Shown here: positions 43,177-54,407 of the stretch, piece by piece
Numbering within the stretch: the first letter of the stretch is position 1
Layout of the letters: each line of letters starts with the position of its first letter
Source: Morchella semilibera
Lineage: Eukaryota > Ascomycota > Pezizomycetes > Pezizales > Morchellaceae
Assembly: GCA_009192285.1 (NCBI GenBank)
Contig: WBVU01000012.1
Coordinates: 372,001 to 436,000 of the forward strand
DNA length: 64,000 nt
Reading direction: 5' to 3'
Notes under the pieces: generated by a model
Told to the model about the DNA's origin: nothing
Database searches by the model: none
What the model saw: the letters and a program-made list of their open reading frames with translations, nothing else
Position numbers and translations under genes: made by a program

Positions 43177-43254
43177 TGGGTAATGATAGGTCATCGGACA
43201 GTTCTACCTACAAATGCGCATCTAGTAGCGTTCCGTCCGATGACTTATTACCCA
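43177..43254. repeat. Second inverted repeat, 20-23-bp arms (hairpin 2)
   Basis: TGGGTAATGATAGGTCATCG plus GAC (43177-43199) pairs with GTCCGATGACTTATTACCCA (43235-43254), allowing a 3-nt bulge and one mismatch. The loop is 35 nt. It begins 5 nt after hairpin 1. Confidence 0.85.
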
Positions 43255-43664
43255 GTGTTGTACATGTAGCCTTCCCACAGGCTTGAGCAAATCTAAAAGC
43301 TCTGGCGGCAGCACCCCCCGTAAAAAACATAAGGAGCTCATAGCTCACTATCATATACTTACTTAAAATACATGTCCATGTAGTAGTTGCAAACCACTAA
43401 AAATCACTCGCGTGTATAATTAGCAGTGAGATCCTATGAGGCCTACATACCTGAATTATACATGCAGCTACATGTAGTGTCTCCAAATAAAGTTTAGAGC
43501 TTAGAACATGTATACTGTAGTTACTACATGTAGCCACGTACGAGTTGGTACCAGCTAGCTCTCCTCAATACATGTACTTACATGCAAATTGGGGTCTCGA
43601 GATCAACCCACTCTTTATCAATCTGCCAATCTGCCAATCTGCTAATTCACGGTCCTCTATCAAG

Positions 43665-45405
43665 ATGGATGGGAATCCATCTCTCCCCACGGATGTGCTC
43701 CACAATTCATTGCCATCCCCACCAACAGAGAAAGCTGCAACCTCCTCTACCTCGAGGCTTACGGACCTGACTGCCCATGTAAGCTGCCCGGACCCCCTGC
43801 CCGTCCCCTCAAACAGCAATGATCCCTGCGTCCCCTACATCCCCACACTTCATCTCGAAGTTCGTCTCCTTCCACAGGCTTCAATTCGCCCTGACTCGAT
43901 CATCCGCTACGTCCATGAATGGCTTAATGCCAACTTCATCTCCCTGCATCTGGCACAGAACATTACCGTATTTGAAGATGCCCCATTGATCTCGGAGAGC
44001 GTAGAGATAATCACTGTAGTTGAAGCTACGGGATCAACAGCAGAAATTCTGCATCTTGATGAGGTGTTACTGGATGTGTGCGCATATAAGCTACACGAAG
44101 GGGTAGATGTGCTTGGTGGGACAGGCGGGGAGGAGGGCGAGGAGGCACCGAGCTCAAGGGTTTTGGTCCTGCCGAGTAGGGCCTTGGATGGGCTATGGGA
44201 GTATCTGGTTTTTGAGCCAGATATCAGGAGAGGGTTGTTACATTTTATATCTAGTATTAGTGAGTGGTCTAGAGATGTGAGGTTAGTAGGCAAATATGCT
44301 AATGTTTAGTTAGTTTTGTTTGCGGACAAGAAGGTCAACTTTATGTGCGTGACTTGGAATAGGCTGGTATTACTACATGGGCCCCCAGGGTCCGGAAAGA
44401 CGAGCCTATGGTAGATGCTGATGTACTCTACTTGGTTACATCAATGCTGATCTATAAAGCCGGGCGTTGGCACAGAAGCTCTCGATTCGGCTGTCAAAAC
44501 GGTTCTCACACTGCCAGCTCGTAGAGATTAATAGCCATAGCCTGTTCTCAAAATGGTTCTCGGAGTCTGGTAAGCTTGTGGGCAGGATGTTTGATGAGAT
44601 ACTGCAGATGCTGGCGGACGAGGATACATTTATTGTAGTACTAATAGGTTAGTGGCTAATGACTAGTGGTCAGTACTATATGTAATAATAGTAGCAAGCC
44701 GTACTGTTATTGTTGCTAACGGGCGAGATTCTGGGGGGATAGACGAAGTTGAATCCCTTACTTCGGCCCGGAAAGGTGCCGCCAGCGGCAACGAGCCTTC
44801 CGACTCGCTCCGGGTAGTGAATGCACTACTTACAGCACTCGACAAACTTCGCTTCAGGAATAATGTGAGAGTAGCCCAGTACCTTAAATGTACTCCAATA
44901 AGCAACTAACCAACCTGGCAACAATGGCGATAGGTGATCGTACTAACAACTTCTAATCTCCTTGAAGCCATGGACCCAGCCTTCCTCGACCGCGCAGATA
45001 TAAAGCAGTACGTCGGTGCCCCAAAGACGCAAGCCGTTTATACCATCCTACGAACCTGTCTCAATGAGCTTATTCGCTGTGGATTGATTGATGAACAGGT
45101 ATGTCATCGAAAGTCAACACTCCTCTCAAAAAGAGGAATGAGCTAAGTCTGTATAGACGGAAATAGCTACGGCCGAAGAAGCCAGCTTGACACTGTTCTC
45201 GCAGCCCTGCTTTGCGTCGAGCAGGCTGTGGCGTATCGCAGAGGAGTGTACGGACTTCTCAGGCCGGACACTGAGGAGGCTGCCAGTTCTAATGCATGCG
45301 GCCTATATTCAAAAGGAGAGTTGTAGCCTGCTCGAGGCATTGAAGGCGCTGGAGTTGACGGTGGAGGATGAAAAGAGGGCAAGAAGGGAGTTGGCGGTAG
45401 ACTGA
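43665..45405 (+). CDS. pch2: Pachytene checkpoint AAA+ ATPase Pch2/TRIP13
   Basis: CDS is join(43665-44259, 44314-44410, 44460-44647, 44743-44864, 44934-45098, 45157-45405), 471 residues; all five introns are GT-AG and in frame. Pch2 remodels HORMA-domain proteins (Hop1, Mad2) in meiotic checkpoint and recombination control. After a family N-terminal domain ([24 protein letters not shown], [16 protein letters not shown]), the AAA+ core has Walker [40 protein letters not shown], Walker B FIVVLIDEVESL, sensor 1 VIVLTTSN, and the arginine-containing [17 protein letters not shown]. The C-terminal small domain contains [16 protein letters not shown]. The start ATG ([15 protein letters not shown]) is the first in frame before the conserved part. 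It is convergent with the zeta-COP gene. Confidence 0.92.
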
Positions 45406-45883
45406 GAGGCGTTTGTTTACTAGCAGCAGTAGATTTCTTTTGATGTAGGGTGATTTCTGCTGATAAGGTTGTGCTTTTTTTCTCCTATGGTGGCTAGATG
45501 GTAGCGTATGTAGCTATTTTAGGTGTGTCGGCAACGATGTATAGGGGTTAAAGGTTCTGGGAGGAATTCATCACTGGATGTCACTCGATAGTTGTAGACC
45601 AATGCGTGTGTTGTCTCCACGACAGGTTGTTGTTTGGTTGATGTATTAACACACACGTATGTGCAGCAGCAGTACCGCCCATACATTACATGTATATTCA
45701 ACACCACTCACCTACTTACTCCTCCTGCACAGGTGTGCTACCACTGCGACTAGATGTACTACTACATGTACTTCTATTGTTACCAGGAAAAAAAATGGAA
45801 TTAAGAAACAGCGTCATCCTAAATCATCTATATGTAGATATCTAACTAGTTACTCTCCTTTTTGTCAGTCTCCTCTTCGAAAC
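45406..45883. other. Convergent intergenic region PCH2/RET3
   Basis: It is 478 bp without a gene, probably both 3' UTRs. TACATGTA words occur near 45688 and 45762. Confidence 0.6.
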
Positions 45884-46617
45884 TTACAATCCCTGCCTCA
45901 ACCTATCCGCCAACTGTCTCTTGCCAAACTCCCATGCATTGAGCAGCCCCTGTTCCGAGAGGTCAATGTTCTTGACACTCGGCGCATCCTCCATGGGCTG
46001 CTTCGTCACCCGTGTAGCGATCGTCGCCGGATCTGTCTCCAGTATCACTCCATCATCGACAACTTCGTCGACAGCTAGGGAGACAACATCAAAGTTCTCC
46101 AGTATGGTGCGCTTATCCACCGTATTCCTACCAGCGCATATCATCAGCATCAGCCCCTTCCCTCACCTCCTTTTCAATTGAAGTAGTAGATAACGGGTAC
46201 ACACCTCAGTAGAATACTCAACGTATCCCTGAGTGCCAGCAGAGCGTTCCACAGGAGGAGCTCATTCTCGTTGGCGCCGCCAACTACATAGAGGATGATG
46301 TCGCCCTCGGCCTTGAAGACAACGACACGACCATCATAGAGAATGATGTCGTTTCCAGCGGTCGCCGTCTTCTCGGCGAGACCCTTTTCAAATGCGGCCT
46401 GAGAGGCTGGAGTGGGGTAGGGCGGGGCGCTGCCAGCGGGGGAATGCGGGGGATGGTAGTATTTGGCGAGGAGGCGGGTTCCAGTATTCGTCAAGAGGAG
46501 GATCGCGTTTACCTAGGTGTAATGGAGGCGCGGTTAGCAGCGGATAGGGCGAGTCGGAGGTGAGGGGGGGGGGGGAGGTAGGTGTGCTACCGAGAAGAGG
46601 GTGAGATTGGGGGACAT
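45884..46617 (-). CDS. ret3: Coatomer zeta subunit (COPI)
   Basis: CDS is complement(join(45884-46127, 46205-46512, 46591-46617)), 192 residues, close to the usual 175-190 for zeta-COP. It is a small longin-like subunit of COPI coats that pairs with gamma-COP for Golgi-to-ER retrieval. Segments: MSPNLTLFSVNAILLLTNTG, RLLAKYYHPPH, then after a Pro-rich loop FEKGLAEKTATAGNDIILYD, GRVVVFKAEGDIILYVVGGA, NENELLLWNALLALRDTLSI and RTILENFDVVSLAVDEVVDD followed by GVILETD. The first exon is 9 codons; junctions are GT-AG. Confidence 0.93.
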
Positions 46618-47894
46618 TGTGTAGATACTGGGTGGGTAGGTACTTCTGCGCTGGTGAGAGTGGAATACAGCCGTAAGGTGTAAGATGGTTGTCGCGGGTA
46701 CAATTAAAGTAAGTGCAGTAGTATACATGTAGTTGTCGCAGGAGTTAATACCTAGTTAGCCTGAGCGGGAGAAGCCGTTAGGAGTAGGAGTTGCAATAGA
46801 TTGAATAAATTGACAATTCTGCACTCTTAACTGGTATTATCAGGATTCGCGAATATATGTGCATATGTGCTAATGAAAAACAGCTATTAATTGAATTCTG
46901 CTATTGGTCAAGGGCTCTATCACTCATCCAAAATCACTCGTTGTTCTGTTCCAACCAGTAAGCGCGTTCCTGCATTCATGTATGTACAGGCTTCTTTCTT
47001 TTTTTCGCCCCTCCCCATTTTTGTGTGTGGTCAGCTTACTACTCTACATTTATCACTCAAGTGTGCGCACCGCAGACGGACTAAATAGGATATATCAGTG
47101 ATTTTCCGAGTTTCATGCATTCACCGCCGGAAACATGCCTTACTGGCGGAGCTCCTAGCACGTCGAGCTTGAATGAAGACAAAAGCGCGCGCGGAGCGAA
47201 ACGAAACATCTTAAGATTCGCACTTTTATTAGGGGCAAAAGCATAATCTGTCGTATTGGTACTCCCTTGATCGCAGTTATGTAGCACATTAATATAACGG
47301 CCGACCAGTAAGATAATTAGCGCTTGTGATCACAATATTATATATATATATAGCGGGTGTCTCAGCTAGCATGAAAAAGCTATACCCACCATTCCTCGGG
47401 GTAAAACTGCCCTCGAAATTATATATAACTGAAGGAACAACAACCATAGGTAGGACCCCCGGAAATGAAAGAGAATGCACTTTCACTCTTCGAGGGAAGG
47501 CGAGGCTGCCAAAGAGCCCACAACGGTGATGATCTCTTTCCTTGTTGGCGGCATCGATTGATCTTATACGAGTACGTATTTTATCTCCTTGTTCAAGAAC
47601 CTAACCAAATACTAGGAGAAACAATACAATAGACACCCTAGGCCACCTCAAAGAGTAGCACTAACCTGTTTACTTCAGGGTTGTTAATGTATTTGGACAT
47701 TTTAGCTTCTATGTCACGCAGTCCACCTCATATACGTTTTATATATATATTATGTATATATTAAGCTCATTTCATATATATATACATGTATATATACCTG
47801 CATGCATCCCGTGATAAAAAAAGAATATATCTACTACGAGCTCAATCAACCGACTAATTCATAATACATAACATCCTCTAGTCATTTATCGTGG

Positions 47895-47996
47895 CCTAAT
47901 ATCTGCTACTGCCCTAATATGGGTTCCCATCCGAATCTTGAAGCCAAAGCCGTTAAGTGGAGGCTCATTCGGTGGACAGCGAAAATGCTCCAGCAT
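47895..47996 (+). pseudogene. Degenerate 5S rRNA gene copy
   Basis: Segments line up in order with ascomycete 5S rRNA: GGGTTCCCATCCGAATC (for GGGATCCCGTCCGCTC), AGCCGTTAAG (for the AGATAAG region), TCGGTGGACAGCGAA (for TCGGTGACGACCAGCGAA) and a CTCCAGC end. The many differences, especially at both ends, make it a relic. Dispersed 5S genes and pseudogenes are normal in filamentous ascomycetes. Confidence 0.5.
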
Positions 47997-50367
47997 GAAC
48001 TTTAACTATACTAAATATTTGTCAGATATTTTGACATCGACTAACATTATAGCACACCACTATGATATAGCCAGTAGTTCGAGGCTCACTGCAGCGAGTA
48101 TAATTTCTCTAGCCATGGGCCGGTTACTCAGCCAGATCATATCAAGATCTTAAGAGTACTAGTAAGCTCGTCAACCGCAAAGTGTGATAAAAACATAGAG
48201 TAATATACATATGATTTGTATAATATCAAAATTACTTGGGGCCATTTAGTTTTACCGTGTATAAATAGGGACTCGATCACCCTATTATACGGGGTTAATA
48301 AATTCCCCACCAACTTCGAATTCCTACCATAGTGTTAACTTCTGATATAAAGGGATATCATTAGTAGTCTAAGCATCCAACGAACACCCAAGTTTATTCG
48401 TAGGTTACCGGTGTTCGCCAGCTACCTTAATACCACTGTCGCGCTAGTCATAAACTCAAAGATTCTAGTTCCTTAAGCTGTGGCAATGTAACAGGGTCAT
48501 GATATATACAGATTAATTAACCCCTGAAATCAAGTGCCGATTCAGTTGGTAAAGTACATGCAGGTGCGTTCAATCACAACCCAAGCCACACTTTCCTTTA
48601 CTAGCTCTAAGGTCTAAACACGACCGGCCCTTGCCCACAGCATTGTAAGATGGTGGTAACATCATTCACGATCGAGTGATGCCTTGTGATCCGTTCAATA
48701 CCCAGCCGCATGATATAGAGAGTACTTATATCCCCACCCAAGACCTAAAACCAAGCCCAGACCTAGATATTTCTCTCCCATTAAGAAATGATCGATACCT
48801 TCTATTCAATTTAGTTGGGGGTATATTGCTCCCTTTGTTCTGTTTAATTGGTGGCCCCTAATCATATTATATATAACACGACGCATTATATATTAATTAA
48901 TTCCCCATTCTAAATATTAAATAATGGGCTGGGTAGATAGTTGAAATGTTAATGCGGTCAATATGCATGGCTGTTCGTACCCTGTATACTTATGGGCTTC
49001 TATTAATTACTTTGCTAAGCTGTAGGATGGTTTCTTGCCTTGAAGGCCTAGGCTCTAACAAGTCCTAGATGATTTGGTCTTTTGATGTTTTAGATGAACG
49101 AAATATTTAAGCACGAGATCGAGAAGCCATCTCTAGGGCCGGCCGATGAATATATAGTCCAGAGAACAGACGCCACGACCCGGCTGCACAATTAATTACA
49201 ATGGTCTCTGTAATCGAGTGCAAAGTTAATAGGAGAAGAAACACCCCTTGAAGCACATGCATATTGTCTTAGAAAAAGTGGTTTTGGAAACCTAAAAGAA
49301 AGAAAAAAAAATAACGTTCTCCTGGCCGTGATCATAAAACATCACTCGAGTTGCATCGCCACGGGATTTCGGCACCCCAGCAGGGGGTGTTGGTCAAAGC
49401 CAACCCAGCATATTCCGGGATAAAGTCATTGTTAACTTGTCCAGCTTGAAGCCTTCAGGCTACTGGTTAGGGGGATCCAATCTCATGATTCTGGGGTAAT
49501 GTGACATATCATGTGTTAATTACATCCGATAAAAGATGCCAAAAGCGAGCAAGTACTAAATGTACTAGGTATCTCGACAGGTTCGTTCATGCACCGGCTG
49601 TCAGAATTGCCGGTGAAACTGCTATCCCAAGCGGCATATGTACATACTATGCCTTACGAATTCTCGCTCACGAAGGATTTACAGTACAATTCGTAACTCA
49701 CACATAATCCTTCCTGCCGCGCGTTACTGGTTTTTTCTTCTACCCCCCCTGCTAATTTCTTCCAGAAATTCTTTATTGTACTCTAGACAAATTATGAAAA
49801 ACCCCTGACTTACGCAACTTTCCCTGGGGGATGAGCTCTTCGCTAGATCCGCGATTCCTGATTTAATTGATCCAAGAAACGGCGACGCGGAATCGTCATC
49901 CCCTAGCAGATGGTAACTCCGTTCAGAACCGGCCTGAATCTAGTACATTAACGACTATCTTCCTCCTACCTAAGAGACGTCGGCATAGGCAACCAAAGCG
50001 TTATTTCTGTAGGAGTGTAATAGATGTATTTGATGCATGGTAGATTGGGATTGTGAGTGGGGATTGTCTTTGGGTGCAACCAGGACAAAGAGGTACGGAA
50101 TTACAGATAGTATGTATATCACACATCCTTCCGACTATCCTTGAATATTTCATGCCAATAGTTTCTTTTTTGTCTGGCCTGGTTACTGATCAGGACTGGA
50201 TAAAACGCTAAGTACATATCACAAACTAAAAAATGAGAGTGGCACCGATTAGCTAGAAAGATCGCGCACAGCGAGTAAGACGTGCATACCATGTGGCAAA
50301 GATCTTTAATAGACGTTATTGTGAAGTTGCGTAAACAACCTCTTTCTCCTTTTTTTCTCAAGTTATG

Positions 50368-50392
50368 AAGTATTATTATTATTATTATTATT
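50368..50392. repeat. (ATT)n microsatellite
   Basis: About eight ATT units precede a T run; TTTTTTCTCAAGTT occurs on both sides (50350-50363 and 50392-50405). Confidence 0.8.
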
Positions 50393-51934
50393 TTTTTCTC
50401 AAGTTGATATTACCACGAGTGATAGCACATGACCGAACATGTTACTACACAGTTCCTTGACCAAGATAATAAGTAGTCTATTTAGCGTGTTCGTACGTTC
50501 GAAAACCCCGGGGGTCTTCATGAGACCGTTAAAATATCGCAATTACCAACGGTTTTGGATAGACTATAACCAGATATGTTAATCAAAATATAGGTCCTTA
50601 AAGGGTTCACTATATTAGAAATAATGCACACGAACGAAACCCGCATGTAACACTAGCACGATTTATTCCCTGTCCAAAGTTTGGTTTCAGATCGAGCGGT
50701 ATTTATTTTGTTTGGTGCTAGCATTCTCAGCGGATACATATCTAGACCTCGAGATTGACAGAAATCGGCTATATCAAGACACTTGCATGATGTCGTTGCC
50801 TTCGAAACAAATGTTTTTTCTGGGGAAAGAATAAATGCGATATCCCCGCGAACTCAAGCGAGATGGAGTCCCAAGAAAAATTTGTTCAAGGGTCATGCTT
50901 TATCCTTTTTAGCGGCGTACATACATGAAGAAGCGAACGAAGCTTTGTACCTATTGTGCCCTGGTTACAGCCCTGTCCCCCCTCTTCCATGCGCGCACCA
51001 GAGTACCTATCTATGCGACGGAATTTTCAAGTTCGAGCGCGGTGCTCTAGTTTTTTCTTTTCTCACCGGGGGAAAGTACGACAGCGGCGTAAGTGGTAAT
51101 CTTGGCTGCTTTTGATCCTGTCTGCACATACCCAAAAACATTCTTAATTGGTGGTGGTAAAATCCACCCTGGGCCTTACTAAGTTGGGCTTATTACCATA
51201 CACCCACTTGGTCTTGGCGCAGGAGCTACTACATGTAAGTAGGATATGATCTTCGTCTAGATTTGTGGGGTAGTATATTTTACCTCCTCACGAAAACACG
51301 ATTTGTCCGGGGAAACAATTGAATGGAGTATGGAGTGGCAACCTTACTCGCGATGGCCAGAATAACAACTGTGATTCGCCGGCACCTGATCTCAGGAGTA
51401 GTATCCGGCCCTGATAGTTGACGATCTCCTTGCGGAGAAACAACAAACTATGAAATTTGAGCGAAGAATAATCTGTCTAGAAACCAATGGGGCCTGGACA
51501 GGTTTAAATTCGAAGGTTGGGTACTGATCGAGTACATGCACAGTTTGATTGACATGTCGGCACCCGCTGGAGTATACATTGCCTCTGATACTCCGTGAAA
51601 CTATATGATGTCAGGTGACGTCGAAGAGGGGAATCCAGCTGCTTTGTATCATTGCAGCGAAGTGAGGACCAAGCACCTGTAGAATATATGCCTCAGTTAA
51701 GGGCTCGCCTAACAAAGCTTGTTTGGTTATATGGAAATAAACAATTGGCTAAGAAGAAAGAAGACTAATTTGTGGTTGAAGAGTTGAATTGAAGGCCAGT
51801 AAGGTGTTTTTGAGAAGTGATTCCTCGATAAGATAAGAATACCTATAGGTATATGTACCTCTTACCTATGTACTTACGTAGGTAATCAACTTCAATCACG
51901 TGCTGAATTGTTGGGAGAGAAGGCGCATAACTTA

Positions 51935-51995
51935 CATACATGTATGTATGTACCTAGAGTATACATGTATGTACTCTATGTACATGTAGGTACAT
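51935..51995. repeat. Clustered TACATGTA palindromes
   Basis: Three TACATGTA copies with intervening ATGTATGTAC and TAGAGTATAC/GTACTCTA words give nested palindromes that could form a cruciform. Confidence 0.75.
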
Positions 51996-54407
51996 ACATG
52001 TGCGCCTGTTAGCTCCCTCGAAGGGCGGCGGCCGATCTGCTGAACCTGTACCACTGGGTAGATTACTTACCTAGACCTGCGTTGGAGGTAACCTATCACC
52101 ACAAAAACTACTAGGGTGCATATTAAAGTGCAACCGATTTTCAGCACACCAAGACTTGAATATCGTTTTTGGCTGATCTCGGCTCCTCATCGAGTAGTTT
52201 ACTCTACTCTACAGCTGGACTATGTACCAGCCAGTCCGAGTTTAAACAACACAAGACCCTTATTTTTCAAACCTTGAGCCTGACGTAGGTCGGGTGTGTA
52301 CAGGTGTCGCACTGGATGCACTGCAGCTGGATAAAAATTATGTGAGAAGGGAAAAAATTTAATGATACACACGATACATTTAATACATTGTAGATACTCC
52401 ATGACGGATTTGAAGGTCATGCGAGAGATGGGGGTGCTCTAGAGTAGGGTACCAGGGTGGAGGATGGGGTTCGCATTAATTGGGGTACGAACAGGCCTCG
52501 GAGTGGAAGGTTCTGGAGTATCGAATCATATACGGTACCTAGGGAATTTTACCGGCCGGTAGATAAGTGGAGATACCCAATGTGGGTCAAGTATTTGAGT
52601 GTGGCCTATTTTCCACGAGACATGTTCCTTCTGTTGCCACTACTAGGATTCAGCGTATAGAGGTACATCATGGGAGAAATTTTATATTGCAGTTGAGACT
52701 GTGCGGTCGCCTACGTACCCAGGAGGAAAAAACGTCGTCTTGAACGTGCCAGAGCACCTCGCTGGGAGATGTGGTACCTATCCATTCCCTGCCATTTTCT
52801 TCAGAGACTTCAGGTTTACCATACCAGTCAAAAAAAAATATAAAAATCAAATATCTAAATGAACAATCCTGCCGAGTGCCTAGCTAGCTGCAGCAGTAGT
52901 GTCCGTGGAGTATCGTATCCGCGTGCGTGTGAAAGAACTCTCGGGCAAGGCGGTGAGAACGAGGAAAGCCTAGACGGTGATACCTTGCCGACATACATAC
53001 TTCTCACGCATACATCCGACGAGCAAGAGCGGGACCGAAATAGTTTGATGTAGGCCGACTATTGGCGGGGGAAGGGAGTATATATGTACTCTGCTGTACC
53101 TACTAGCAAGAACAGCAGATGTGCACATCCGAGCACATACATTTCCATGTAACTAGGAGTAGAGTATGTAGGTATTGGGGGGTAGGAGGTCTTACGGTCT
53201 CACAAGCAAAAAGTTCTCCAACCAAACACAATGTTCCGCTGGGATTTTTGTGACTGTCATTGCCGGTGATGGAGATGAGCATGGGTGATGATGAAGAACG
53301 CCAGCACAACCAGTTTCTGTTTGAGGGACCCCTTAACGTGCCTGCATATATGATATGCGCCAGTTCAGCTTAAAGCCTATCGATGAGGTCCAGAGTCAAA
53401 GATTTGGGGTTAGAAAATTGTTCCTGTCTGCGTGCGGGAACAACATAGGAGCAAAACAAAATAAATTCCGATCAAGTTGTGACGCGTAACTGAGATTTGG
53501 TTCCTGGCATCACGTTTCTGTTTTTTTCCCCACAGCCGCCCTCTATGTTGAAACTAGGCTTTCTCTGGCTAAGAGAAATGGGGGAGGGCGTGAATTCTGA
53601 GCTTGTGGTGTGGCCGAGTTGCTACTGCACAGCCGGGCCCGCCTCACTGACTTTTGTAGCCGTTAAGGCCCGCCCAGGGTGTGCAGCTAGCGGCCCTACA
53701 CCCCTAAGAGGCACTTAAACTCGAACAAGGAGGATGAATTATGGTGAGTTACGTGCTTGTATGGGAGTTATGTACACTACTTGAGCAAAAAAAAAAAAAA
53801 AAAAACCTGTTACTGTTTCTTCTCAGGTCAAGCATAAGCGATATCTGTTTTTGGTTGGATGTTTTTTTTTTCTCTGGGCGCCCGCGCATTGTTGGTTGGC
53901 GGGATGGCAGTGGGTGCAATATTGGGTGGGTATGTACTAGTAAGTAGGTGGTGGTGCTGATACTGGGGGGTGCGTGAGAAGGGAGTTTTCGGCGCTGAAA
54001 GGAAGGCGACCCGTTTTGAAACCCCGTACGTAACTACTTCTACTATTGCTGTAACTTGTCGCTTGAAAGGATTCGTTCGGTCTCTGCCTGGTCCATAGTG
54101 TCTCCCAAGTGTTCGCCTCTTGCCTTTCCTCTTTGCTAGTCGTGCCCACCCCCCCCACTAATACGCTAGCGGCCTTTACCACACCATCACCACCTTGGGT
54201 GTTTACCAACCTCCATCGTTTACGACCATCGCTCCACATCATTCTACTACACCTTACTCTGGCCGGCAACGTCAGCATCACGTTCCTTTATAAAACAACT
54301 TACTACAGGATCTCGAGAAATCATAAGGAAGAAGAAGAAGACACACGCACAGAGGCTGGCCTGCAGTGCCCAAGCTTCGTCTACGTGAACTTGCAACCAA
54401 CCTTAAA

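Larger units (their letters stand above)
42565..43664. other. Spacer with two large hairpins and TACATGTA cluster
   Basis: CT/TTTCC-rich 3' flank (42705-42835), then an AT-rich part with two adjacent inverted repeats (listed separately) and five TACATGTA palindromes between 43050 and 43570. No coding region was recognised before the PCH2 start. Confidence 0.6.
46618..54407. other. 7.8-kb AT-rich gene desert
   Basis: No protein-coding gene is recognisable. Open stretches such as 47326-47529, 49501-49707, 50783-51115 and 53497-53718 show no known domain. It holds a decayed 5S rRNA gene (47895-47996), a tRNA-like A-box word (ATTCAGTTGGTAAAG, about 48540) with GTTCAATCAC 30 nt later, an (ATT)n tract at 50368-50392, palindromic TACATGTA clusters at 51935-51995, TATATA blocks at 47738-47800, and an A run at 53788-53805. 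The base words fit repeat-induced-point-mutation decay. The last 150 bp before the IRE1 ATG include TTACTACAG, a possible leader-intron acceptor. Confidence 0.55.

Noticed and set aside
50783-51115. 110-aa ORF in the AT-rich desert
   Set aside because: It begins without ATG at the reported end, has no recognisable family and lies in decayed DNA.
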